From Coccinella septempunctata (Eukaryota; Arthropoda; Insecta; Coleoptera; Coccinellidae): a stretch of DNA of 64,000 nucleotides. A program made the position numbers and the translations under genes. The stretch is from contig NC_058196.1 in assembly GCF_907165205.1 (NCBI RefSeq), positions 31,042,501-31,106,500 on the forward strand. The letters are read 5' to 3'. The notes under the pieces are model-generated. The model worked only from the letters and a program-made list of their open reading frames with translations. It was not told the DNA's origin and did not search any database. This document shows positions 1-10,589 of this stretch, in pieces; positions within the stretch are counted from its first letter, which is position 1, and each line of letters begins with the position of its first letter.

Positions 1-771
1 TGTTTTTCTATATCTTCATCCATATACCTGTAATTCTACTCTACGAGTGTTTGTTACTGTGCTTCTTCTAGACTGGCAGGCCCATTTTGGTGAAATTTTA
101 TTCGTGGGTTTCGTTACAATCACAATGAAGTCAGGCAGATGGCGAATTCGATGAAATTCTGAGTTTAGTTTAGTCTTGGCGATGGTTTAGATATACAAAC
201 GGGCCTAGGGGATGGCGACATGGCGTGCCCGAGTTATAAGATTGTATACCAGACGCCTGACGAACGAGGGACAATTTAAATGGATTTTTACACCGCTTCT
301 TCGAAAATCCTTAGCGCCTTCTGCTAGAATTTATATTTTAGGGTGGATTTCAACATCAGTGACAATTAAAAAATTAAGAAAACTGTGAAGTCAATAGTGT
401 AAATTTTATTAATTCATTTTAAAACAATATTAGAAAGGTTCAGTTCAGAATAGTGTAGAGATTCAATAAAAAAATGTAGAAGAATATCTTATTACATTAC
501 TTCATAAAAAAGATATAAACAAAATTGTATAAAAAAGATTACAACTATCAAAGTGAAAAAATACTTAGTTATATTCGCTGAGTACAAGATTAAGTAATAG
601 AATTATCACATCTACCTAAAATCAGAGGAAAAATACTATAAAAAGGTTTATTTCTATACTTTCACAGGGAAAATCAAATAATCTCCATTGAATGCATATC
701 CGCCCAGACTTTAAGTCCGAACGATTGGACCACTCGTACTCTCACTGGAGACCGCACAAAGAACTTACTTG
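1..771. other. Intergenic DNA and 3' UTR of the PDI gene
   Basis: I see no supported gene in the first 770 bases. The right part should be the 3' UTR of the minus-strand disulfide isomerase: minus-strand AATAAA signals lie about 120 and 370 bases past its stop codon. The first 350 bases are less AT-rich but contain no open frame that I recognise. Confidence 0.5.
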
Positions 772-3700
772 TTACAATTCGTCTTTTTGCTTGGCCCACT
801 TCATGGCAAACGCCTTCAACGCATCACGAGTCCTCTTACCGTCAAACTCACTCTCGAATTTCCCTTCCCTGAACAATTTCAACGTTGGAAAATGGGAAAT
901 ATCGTATTCGTCGATAGCCTCTCCTCCATCTGTACAGTCGAACAGAGCGAAACGCACAGGTACCTTACCCGCTAACTCTTTGGCGACTTCTTCGTAGACC
1001 GGTTTGAATTTAGTGCAGATGCCACACCCTACGAAAAACGGCCGTAAAATAACGAAGAAAGCGAAATACTGTGCCCTAAAATTGAAGTGTACATGTTTTA
1101 AAGTTGAGGATTTTTTGACAGAAGGCAGGAGTCATCAAAATAAGCCATTTAACCTAAAATTGCCTCTATAAATTATTCAAGATGGCAGAGCTACAACCCC
1201 CGGAATTTCGACGAAATTTCAAGTACGCACTGTGAAAGGAAACGTAAAATAATAATGAAAACTTGTTGAAATTTCTCCCAACTTTCCACTTCAATTTTTG
1301 AGCTAGTATAAATATATTACGATGTTACACGTATTTTATTACTTACAGGTAGCAAAAAAGAACACTAGGGTGGGTTCCTTAGAAGCTATACTCTGCTTAA
1401 AATTATTATTGTCAAGTGTCAACGTGACAGAACCCGTCGAAACTGGCTGTTCAGATTTACCGGGAGCTTTACTAGATGAGGACGGTGGTGGTGTGCCAGA
1501 ACTGTCAGGATTACTCATAAACGCAATGAAATCTTCGGCCTGTTGAGAAAACGAGAACAATAAGGTAAAACAAAAATCGAGAAAACCGTTTTTTTACCGT
1601 TCGACCTCCGCTGTAACTCCTCACAGCCTTATTCAAATAGCTGAAATACTTGATCGTCGGATAACCTGAAACGTCATTCAGCGAACACAGCGGCTGCCGC
1701 GTCGTGCAGTCTATGGCCACGAACGCCTTCCTGGGATCGTCCCTGAAGTGATCCGCGGCCTTGGTGAACTCAGGTTTGACCCTTTTGCAGTGACCGCACC
1801 CTGAAAAAGTTACGCGGATGTAAACATAAACGACGTACAATCTGACGTCGATCATCGGCCATAGAACTCACAGGGGGCGTAGAACATAACTAGGGCGTGT
1901 TTCTTCTTTTTCAAGAAGGGTTTGTATTCGTTTTCGTCCAGATGCACCACCTCGGACTTCTCCTCAGACCAAGGGGTTTCAGGGGGCGGCGGCGGTGGGG
2001 GTTCTTGGGGATCCTTCATGAAACTTATGATCTTGTTGGCGTCGCGGAAATCGACATCGAAACGAAGGTCGCCCTCGGAGAAATACTTTATGGTCGGGTA
2101 GCCCTTTACTGAAAATCGGGAAGCTAACGCTTGTTCTTGGGTAGCATCTACCGCTGCCAGTATGCCATTCACCTGAGACAATCAAAACTAAACTGTAATC
2201 TCCAATTCTTTTCAAACATATTCGCATTTTTCCATACTTCGAACGAAGCAGAACCATACCATAGACTAATAAAGGTTATTAGTCTATGGTCCATACTTAC
2301 ACCTTCTTTCTTCAATGCGGATGCGGCTTTTTCATACTCCGGCTTCATCCTTTTACAATGGCCGCACCATGGCGCGTGAAACATCACGAGTAAGGAATTA
2401 TGTTTTTTCAAAGTTGCGTCGAAATCGTCCGAGGACAAATGCAGAACGTCTGATTTCGTATCATTCCAAGAAACGTCTTTCGTTTTTGGCGCTGGTGCTT
2501 TCGGATTCTTCATAAATGAAACGATAGCCGCTTTTTTGTTTTCACCCTCGTAAACATGTTTCATTTGGCCCCCTCTGAAAAGGTTTAAGTGTATTTTGGA
2601 AAATTTGAGGATATTGAGCAGCACATGAAGGAAATTATCATCGCCATCTTGATTTTATGGCCATTTATGGTTGCCATGTACCATAGAATTATAGTTGATC
2701 TATGGCCATGTACACCATAGAACATCGAAGAGCTCTCTCCTTGGTTCACAGAAATCCGATGAAACTGTAACCACAGACTATCTTTTCAAAGAGGAAAGAT
2801 TCCTCTTTGATCTTTTTCAACTTCAGTGATTATTATTTGTATTCTGTGGATTACAGTCAGAGACTTTCTCTATGACTACACTCTGTGACACAGATTACAG
2901 GGTAATCTATGGTCTATTTTTCAATTTTGGGATTTCAAAAAATGGATAATTTTAATTTAATCGAATGCCCATAATTTCATTATAACTCGATCATCGTACT
3001 ATCGCGGAAACTACCGAAAGCGGCCAAGATTCTTTGAGGACATAAATATTCCAGGTAAAAAGTCAATTTTCATCAATTTTCAATTTGTTACTGCAATGCC
3101 GAAACACATGTAGACTGTGGAAAGTCGTAATGAAATGAACCTCCAAATCAATCACCAACAATATGAGCAAGATTTCACTGAATAATTTCATCCCTAATCC
3201 CATTCCTGAACATTTTGATCGAATAAGGAGAAATGTGAATCAGTCAAATTCAACTTACAGATAGTACAGCATCGTAGGGAATCCTGTTATGTTGTAATGT
3301 GTTCTTATAACACTATTCTCAGGTCTATTAACATCTATAGCAGCCAGAACTGAGTGTCCCTTCAGTTCAGTAGCTGCAGCTGCGTATTCTGGCTTCAAAG
3401 TCTTACAAAATCCACACCATGGAGCGTAAAACATGATCATCAGTGGTTTTTGTTCTTTTTTTATCGCTCGTGCCAAATTCTGAAATTTAAGACATGAAGC
3501 ATACACAAAATTCTCAACACGAAATACCATTTCAAATGATATAATCGACAAGAACTGTCAATAAATGACAAGTGGAACACTGAAATAATTTCTAATTTCC
3601 CACAGTAAGTGGATGATGTAATTCTAGTCTTCATAAAATTGATGTGATTAACATCTTACAGAGGCATCAGGAACATGTAAAACGTCCTCAGCCGTACTGT

Positions 3701-4232
3701 CCTCTTCCCAAGGTATATCACCAGTTGGGTCTCTCATAAAGTTTAACATTGAATTGACAGACTCCTTTCTATCATAATCTTTATTGAAATCACCGTCTTT
3801 ATAATGTCGTAATAATGTAGGCGTCGGGTTTACTTTGAGTTTCTTGCACATCTTTTTAGCCTCTCTGGAATTTGAATTTTAGTAAATGAGAGAAACAACA
3901 CCAAAACTACTAAGTACCCTGAGCAATCTACCAAAACCATAGTGCCTTCGCCTTTGATACTCTCTGCTACTTCTTTGAATATTTTAATTACAGTAGCCGA
4001 TTCTTTGAGCGATCTTGTGAAACAAACCAATACATTAGTTTTGGTCCTCAACAACTTCTTAAAATCTTTGAAATCTGTTATATTTTCAATAGTACTCTTA
4101 TTTTTTGACTTAGCATTGTTATACGGACAAGACGCAAGTATCTACAAATGATTCTTATTAGAAGGAGAAATAAATTTTTAGGTATGTATTCACCATGCAA
4201 ACGATCATAATATGAGACAACTTCATGATCAT
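772..4232 (-). CDS. PDIA5: PDIA5-type protein disulfide isomerase with KDEL retention signal
   Basis: An ER-lumen thiol oxidoreductase that would form and reshuffle disulfides in secretory proteins. I place nine exons on the minus strand: 4232-4194, 4141-3918, 3864-3660, 3479-3259, 2574-2301, 2172-1872, 1800-1598, 1539-1347 and 1028-772. They sum to 1917 nt (638 residues) with consistent phases. Exon 1 encodes a hydrophobic signal peptide beginning MIMKLSHIMIVCM. The next two exons form a thioredoxin-like module without CXXC. Four CXXC sites follow: APWCGFCK (exon 4), APWCGHCK (exon 5), CGHCKRVKPEF (split across the exon 6/7 junction) and CGICTKFK (split across exons 8/9). A proline-rich linker precedes module 4. 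The chain ends KQKDEL. Human PDIA5 is about 519 residues with three active modules, so this version appears to carry one extra. RpL30 lies upstream on the same strand. The family call is firm; exact orthology is less so. Confidence 0.88.
2259..2289. repeat. Short perfect palindrome (14-bp arms, 3-nt loop)
   Basis: Arms reading CCATAGACTAATAA and its exact complement, separated by AGG, lie in a disulfide isomerase intron about 10 bases from the 5' splice site of exon 5 (minus strand). Similar hairpins with CATAGAC or TATAGAG arms occur elsewhere in the window. It is probably a miniature inserted element. Confidence 0.7.
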
Positions 4233-4728
4233 ATTGATTGCAATGAATATTCAGATATATGATAAGTTAATACTTTTTATATTTTCTAAATTACTATCAA
4301 AAATTCATTTTTCCTAATATTTGTTTTCATCAGCGGCAATTTTTTGAGGTTAAAGAAAAGTGACAACAATGCAAGCTCATTCTGTGACTTCCACTAAAGA
4401 GTAAAAACTCTTTTTCTGTTCAAGAGATGTTGCTGTACGCACATTTTTATAAAAACAAATGAACCAGCATTCCATTTTTAGTATTTTTATCCCTATTCGA
4501 AGGCAAATAAGACATATATGAATAAAATTGAATGAGAGGTTGAATAACAAGTTTTGACTCTTGCCTTCTATAGGTTTTACTTTCTCTATACTCACCTATA
4601 TGCTTATTCCACACTTATTATCATTCAGTTCCTTATATTAAGTAAATTTCTAAGAATCCAAATTGTATGTAAAAAAAAGAAGTGTTAGTGAAAAAGGGTT
4701 TTATTCAAATTATATTATAACTTGAGAA
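4233..4728. other. Spacer between RpL30 3' end and PDIA5 promoter
   Basis: AT-rich DNA with no gene seen. A minus-strand AATAAA lies near 4700, about 28 bases past the RpL30 stop, and is its likely polyadenylation signal. The remainder should hold the PDIA5 promoter and 5' UTR. The short open frames here show no family resemblance. Confidence 0.5.
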
Positions 4729-5076
4729 TCACTGTGCTCCATCTCCAGTAGGCAATGATTTGATAATGTCAGAGTCCCCAGCATCAGTAATGGACATGGT
4801 ACACACACGGAAATACTTTCCACAGGCAGTTCCTAGTTCAACATTATTGCCAGAGTAATGGTGTACTCCGGTTTTTGCTAACATAGCATAATATTCAATT
4901 TCACCTTTCCTGAGGGGTGGAGTATTATTGGCAATTATTATAAGTTTGGCTTTACCTTGCCTCAAAGTCTTCAGGGTTTGCTTGTATCCTAAACAGTATT
5001 TTCCTGACTTCATCACCAAGGCAAGTCTGCTGTTAATGCTCTCAATCGCCTTCTTTTGTTTTTTCGTTGCACCCAT
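4729..5076 (-). CDS. RpL30: 60S ribosomal protein L30 (eL30)
   Basis: Cytosolic large-subunit ribosomal protein. The 115-residue product has the length of the human protein and near-identical family blocks, including INSRLALVMKSGKYCLGYKQ, GEIEYYAMLAKTGVHHYSGN and ELGTACGKYFRVCT. I start at the ATG at 5076 (MGATKKQKKAIES) because that matches the family N-terminus; the frame is open a little further upstream but those residues do not belong. The coding region is in one exon. Upstream on the minus strand a pyrimidine run (CTTTTCTAC, near 5112-5104) could be the TOP-type start site expected of ribosomal protein genes. A small palindrome lies 50-77 bases before the ATG. A divergent plus-strand gene starts about 490 bp away. 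Confidence 0.96.
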   Translation of the reverse strand: MGATKKQKKAIESINSRLALVMKSGKYCLGYKQTLKTLRQGKAKLIIIANNTPPLRKGEIEYYAMLAKTGVHHYSGNNVELGTACGKYFRVCTMSITDAGDSDIIKSLPTGDGAQ

Positions 5077-5125
5077 TTTGTCTTTTAAACTTTTCACGTG
5101 TAGAAAAGCAAACTTTTCGCCAGCA

Positions 5126-5153
5126 AAGATTATAGAGTCAACTCTATAATCTT
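5126..5153. repeat. Perfect palindrome in the RpL30 promoter region
   Basis: AAGATTATAGAGT, a 2-nt spacer and the exact complement. It lies just upstream of the probable RpL30 transcription start, between two head-to-head genes. It may be a miniature insertion or a dyad regulatory site; the sequence alone does not decide. Confidence 0.65.
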
Positions 5154-5566
5154 CGTTCGCCGGATTTCAAACGAGGCCGCTGACTGAACCTCAAAAAAGG
5201 ATGTTTGTTTATTTCTGATCATAAAACTTCAGTTGGTAAGATTACGTTCCATTACAAAGGTGACGTTATACTCTATGGAAGAATAATATTACCAGAAGTT
5301 TTAACTAACAGAAATACTTTTTCATGATAGATTTTTCATCTTTGGAATACAAAGTATATGTTCAGAATGAATTTAAATAATTTAAAATGAAAATTGATAT
5401 TGATGATTTTTTTCGACCTGTCAATGTCAATGTCTTTTTTTAAAAGAGTGATCAGTGATCACAACAAAAGTTCAAAATTTTCAAATGTTCTATGAAATAA
5501 TTCATGGAGCCAAATAATTTCCCCGATTTTCAAGAGCATTGTTCGAGTGTTTTGCTTCGATGAAAA

Positions 5567-6457
5567 ATGAAACAACGGAGTATGATGGAATATGTGAGGT
5601 CGCCGTTGAATTCGTTGAAAGATTACAATGTGACATCAAGCGAATGGCTAGGAAAATCGGGGCTAAATACAACCCCCGTAACGACCAAAGGGAGAAAACG
5701 TCCAACTCGAACAAAGGGTAGATCCAAAAAGGACATTAACAAAGTATCGGAGCAGTCACCTACTGCCAGTCCTCTTGAGAAATGGATACAGCGGAAAAGA
5801 AACGATGACTCATGGATAAGATTAAGGGGATTGACAGAACATAATGTAAAAAAACAAGAAAATAAAAAGGTAGATCGTAAAAAGAACTCGAAAAAAGAAC
5901 CTTTCAGAAAGAGCGACTCCTTCGAAAAATATGGTATTATCCTTCCAACTGCTGACGACATCCTGAAAAACGTCCAAGTAATGGAAGAAGAAAGAAAGAT
6001 TCTTGACGACTATGAAGATTTAGTTGGAGAAAATGATACTTCGATACCTAATTCATTGAAATGTTTGTTGAGTCCTGAAGAAAACTCTCCAACAATTCCA
6101 ATATTAACCTGCGAACATCTATCACGAAAAGAACTAAAGGAGTACGTTTCAAAGTACTCGGGATATCTAAAGAATATTTTCGATGGGGTGGAGTTTAATC
6201 AGAGACACCAAACTTATACTAAAGATCAGAATTCCAGATCAAGGCTCACATATAGCTTCAGTACAATGGTTTTCAACCAGCATCAGTTGGAATATCTGAT
6301 GAAAAAAATTGAAAAAGTGATAGATCCTGAAGGAAATCGAACTGAATATTTATTTATGGTGTTATTGCCGGAGATATGCCTGAAAATATTCATGGATGAT
6401 TTTGATATGAGTAAAGAAGAAGCTGTGGACTATCTTAACCGAAGACCTGTAGATTAA
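5567..6457 (+). CDS. Uncharacterised basic 296-residue protein
   Basis: A single-exon open frame of 296 codons that I do not recognise. Residues 1-120 are rich in Lys, Arg and Ser with low-complexity basic stretches (for example KKQENKKVDRKKNSKKE), consistent with a nuclear or nucleic-acid-associated protein. The C-terminal 120 residues look folded and helical, ending in a block around EYLFMVLLPEICLKIF followed by MSKEEAVDYL. That ending loosely resembles the LLPEA-type helical tail of PWWP3A/MUM1-like proteins, but no PWWP domain is visible and I would not transfer a function. The first ATG after an in-frame stop is at 5567; ATGs at 5582 and 5585 are possible. It is head-to-head with RpL30. 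An AATAAA lies in the downstream region near 6690. Its length, position and codon structure argue for a real gene. Confidence 0.65.
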   Translation: MKQRSMMEYVRSPLNSLKDYNVTSSEWLGKSGLNTTPVTTKGRKRPTRTKGRSKKDINKVSEQSPTASPLEKWIQRKRNDDSWIRLRGLTEHNVKKQENKKVDRKKNSKKEPFRKSDSFEKYGIILPTADDILKNVQVMEEERKILDDYEDLVGENDTSIPNSLKCLLSPEENSPTIPILTCEHLSRKELKEYVSKYSGYLKNIFDGVEFNQRHQTYTKDQNSRSRLTYSFSTMVFNQHQLEYLMKKIEKVIDPEGNRTEYLFMVLLPEICLKIFMDDFDMSKEEAVDYLNRRPVD

Positions 6458-7755
6458 TCTTGTTATATTACCTCGTCGTTCATTGTTCTAGGTAACACCA
6501 GAGTTTATATTTATATTTCTTGTATATATTTTTGATTTACTGTTGACCCAGTGGTTATTCTGTTTTTTTTTTTTGGATAATTTCCAGTGATATTCACAAA
6601 AATGTTTATATTTTTCTTTCAAAATTGCTGATATATGGCAGTCAAAGTACATTCCTCCAGTTATTCAGAAAATATTTCATTTTGCTTAAATAAATTTTTT
6701 TGGAATAATGGATCATTACTTGTACATACCTTACGTTTAGTTTTTTTTTTCTGTTTTACCTTCCTTCACAGATTTGTTCCAATCAAATTGGAGAAACTGT
6801 GGAAATAAAAACGAACAAGAAAGGCAGCATTCATTTTGTATTTAAATGGTACAAATGCATGTTACAAAAATATAATATTATTTCAATGAAAAAATTATTG
6901 AATCTAATCAATTCGAAGTGTATGAACAAGAAGAGCTCGTTCTCTCAATGAATAAAATCAGTATCAACAATCAATGAATCATCAATGTGTCTCATGACAA
7001 AAACCTGTGTAAACAAAACAGAATACGAGATTAATAAACCCTCTAAAGAAATAAAAAAAAAGTTGCTCAAAACTACAATCGCTAGCCCTATCACTGTGTA
7101 TAAATGGAAACATCACAGTAGTTATGTCGAAGAAAGAAGGTTTTCCTTGAGGTAAGTTACAATAAAATTGCTTATAGATCACATCGTCACACCCATTGAG
7201 ATAGGCAATTATCATTTATCACAAAAAAAGTTTAATCAGGCAGCGATTGTTTCAGCGATTCGTTCATTTTGGCCTGCCAAAATCAAAGTCAGTTCGAAGT
7301 TATCCTAATTTCAACCAAAATCAATCTTCAGAAAAAATTATAACCCTCTAAAGAACTGCCAAAATCAATTGTTTTGTTGCCATTGGTTACTGTAGGGCAG
7401 GGCAGTATTTCTTTAAACCATAGACTAGACATACATACATATGTCATATGTGTGAAAGTTTTCCTGCCCCACGCCAACCAGCGACAACCCCATATTTTGA
7501 CAGTTAATTAGGAAACGTCACCTAAATTTTAAACTTAACCAAAAATGTGAACTTGGCAATATATCAGGGTATTTTTAGCATGATTTTCTCCATTTCCAAC
7601 AAATCGGATAGCGTAATTGCTACACCGTTGATTTATCCAGGAAAATTCACGAAAGATAGGTTGGTTAAGTATCTATGACTCCACGAAATCAAATGATTGG
7701 TTAGATGAAAAACTATCGATAAGGATAGATTGTGTTTTAAACAATCCAGCCCTGA
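6458..7755. other. Convergent 3' spacer
   Basis: Region between the tail-to-tail unknown gene and Ro60. It is AT-rich with poly-T and poly-A runs and probable 3' UTRs of both genes. A partly palindromic stretch around 7419-7457 contains CCATAGACTAGACATAC and may be a decayed relative of the window's short hairpins. No gene was found. Confidence 0.45.
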
Positions 7756-9907
7756 TCAATTCTTCGAAATTCGACTTTTAAGCTGATGGAGATCCCCGTT
7801 TACGAAAGAATGAATCACTTTTGGTATTTCCGGACAAAATCCGCATATCGTCAAGGAATTTATACATTCTGGAAACGGTGCTAGATTATGTGAACCCAAG
7901 CATATCGTTATAATTCTGAAAGCAAACAAAATGAATTCAACAATAAAAAAAAATATTCTACTCACCTTATGTCCATACACAAAGTTTTAGTTTGGTAGTT
8001 TTTGTAGGCCTCTTTAAATGTTTTCCTGAAATCTTTAGGGTTAGTTGGTAGAGACTTAGCACTCTGTATGAAACAGATAAAAAGGTCAATATTCTTCTCA
8101 TTTTCAACCGTCCAATCGAATATAGTGTGAAGATTCAATTTGGAAGGTTTTACTTCTTTCAGTTTTTTCAAATTTTTGTTGAACGAATCCGAACCTGAAA
8201 AAGGGTTAAAACTACATCGAAATATTTCCGATATGATTACTTACTATTATCCCAATCGAATTCTTCCAGTGTTTCTCCATCAAAAACGGTTATATCGATT
8301 TGTTTCTCACTCTTAGAAAAATATGTCGTTAATGCCACTGCCCCTTCCAAACACGTTATATTCCTCTGTTTGAAACAAGCACTATCGTATTGTGCTACAT
8401 CTAATACTATCATAACGTTCCTGCTCAAACCCAACACACTTGTATCCAACGGATACGAATCCAGGAAACATTTGTACAAAATTTTCGATATAGAATTGTC
8501 TTCGGAAATCGAGGCAGGAACTTTAATGGGAAGATTTTTGCTCTTCAGATAATGTTCCAACTTGGGATCGATCGGCCTTAAATCAAATTTAGAATAAAAA
8601 GTATTTGAACGAACGGGAATACTCACTTTCCACCCTTTTGAAAATTCTTCAAATGAATGAATATCTCTAATGGATTAACCTTAGCTGATCTAATATTAGG
8701 GATGGAAAGCGCCTCCATGACCTTTGCGTGTACTAGAGATGTCTCTTGAGGTTCTAACATGTCGTATTTAAGGAATTTCGGAAGGAACTGCATCACTTCT
8801 TCAATTGGTAGTTGAGGAATGATTGCAGCCCAAACCTTGAACATAACATATCACTAGTAACTGATAATTTTTCCTACAAAATTGATTTTTTTCTGTCCCA
8901 ACCTAAGAGAGTATAACCTAACCTCAAAATTTTTCATTCTAAATTCATCACTCGTATTTCTCTCAATAAACTAACTAAATAACTTATTTGATCAAACTAA
9001 CCTGTTGCTCTTTGATGTATTTAGGATTAATATTCCTATAAGTTGCTTTTAATTTTACGATAAGATCGCAAATCTTCTCAATTTTAGTAGAGGGATGCCT
9101 CAACATTTCCCATTCTTGCAATATCTCATAAACCTCTTTCATTTCATTATTTTCAGGTTCTAATAGATTCTCCATACCATGCAGTACATAATCCGTTACT
9201 AATAATTTTTCTGAAAACAAATTTTTTTGCATTTAATAAACTCAAGTCGGTAACCAAGAGGAAAACTCACCTGCGGTCTCACTTTTATAATGAGATAACT
9301 TAATCAGATCTTTATACTGCCAACTGTGATGGCCCTTCGTTGAAGCAACAGCTTTAGCATATTCCGAAGGAGTTTTCTTCTCGAGAAATTTTCTGATAAT
9401 TCGACTCATAGAAGTCGTGATCTTATTATAAGATTCATTACTTTTCAGATCGCGTCCTCGACCTTTAATCATCGAAAAGACACTTATGAACTTGAAAAAT
9501 TCTTCATCAGTTTTGCAAATCTCCAAGACTGTATCGGCAAGTTGATTTGTGACCTCGTTTTTGGGAGTGTGATTTCTCAGAGCGTATGCTAAAACATAAA
9601 AGAGGGTAACACGCCTGGGCAGATTCGGATCATTATTGGCCTTTTTCACAACATCCACAAAGGCTTGAACATTCTCCTCTTGTGCTAAAATATCACCAAC
9701 GAATGAGAGATTAATTGCAAAGTTTCTGAGAAAGAAGAGTTCTGGATTTCCTGCTATATATCTAGGTGTGAGGTCGGTAAGGTAAACAACTCTTTTGAGC
9801 CTGTTCAATTCCAACTTTACGTCTATAGCTTGCTGCGACGATTCTTTGTCGGAAGCTTTATCTTTACTGGACGTCGATTCCTTTTTCTTAGTATTTGCTT
9901 TAGACAT
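7756..9907 (-). CDS. Ro60: Ro60/TROVE2-like 60 kDa SS-A/Ro ribonucleoprotein
   Basis: Ro60 proteins form a HEAT-repeat ring that binds Y RNAs and misfolded non-coding RNAs, plus a von Willebrand A domain. Six minus-strand exons (9907-9271, 9210-9002, 8835-8627, 8576-8245, 8194-7966, 7915-7756) sum to 1776 nt, 591 residues (human about 538). TROVE landmarks are LNRLKRVVYLTD followed by an YIAGNPEL segment, RRVTLFYVLAYALRN, and a WQYKDLIKLSHYK block equivalent to the family's WSHKDLLRLSH. Exons 2-3 follow the rest of the ring and exons 4-6 the vWA domain, ending LTICGFCPEIPKVIHSF. The vWA metal site is degraded: the DXSXS position reads LDVAQYDS and the TDNE-equivalent strand reads FICFIQSA. 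The N-terminal 35 residues are charged and low complexity. An alternative in-frame start at 9934 adds nine residues but an acceptor-like TTGCAG sits in it. Confidence 0.85.
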
Positions 9908-10589
9908 TTCAGCGCCCCTTCTGCAACTATTCAATGATGGAAATCAATCTTTCTAACTGGTCTAGAAAAGGGCACAATCATTAATTATCTGAATTTGTTA
10001 GAATTCAACTAGGAAAGTATTTTAGTGGATTTATTCCCGGTAACGGTATACAGCAATGAATGATTTTAGTGGAGCATATGAAAACAACTACCAGGGAAAT
10101 TATGTCCAACAGTTTTTATTGCTTCACAAAAAATGGCTGAAGAAAACTTTGCTGTCCTACTTAAATTGAAATGCAACACATGTAACTATTATGTAAATAA
10201 ACATTAATCATATTCACATCACGATTGAACGAAAATAGTCTAGTCGGAAAGTAAACAATTTCCAATTCAAGTGAAAATTTGAAGAAAATTGCCTTTTTCA
10301 TTTCGACTAAGACCGAAAATATTATCTGTGTTTGAATTCCTGTTAATTTCATTTATAAAATAAAAAAGATGAAAGAAAATGAAAAACTTACAGGAAAAAT
10401 GTAGAAAGAAAATTTATTTTCCCAATCAAAATCACCTCAAACCATAGAGTCGTAATAAACCTAACCTAATAATTTTTTGATTTATGCATTAATCATAAGT
10501 TGGCAGTAATGAGAAAACTGGAGATATCAAAAAATATATATTTCAATTATATGTGAACAAAACGAAAACAGAACATCATAATAATACTA
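9908..10589. other. Ro60 promoter and Mus81 3' spacer
   Basis: AT-rich spacer holding the Ro60 5' flank and the 3' end of Mus81. I see no supported coding region. The 63-residue minus-strand open frame at 10161-10352 has no recognisable content. Confidence 0.45.
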
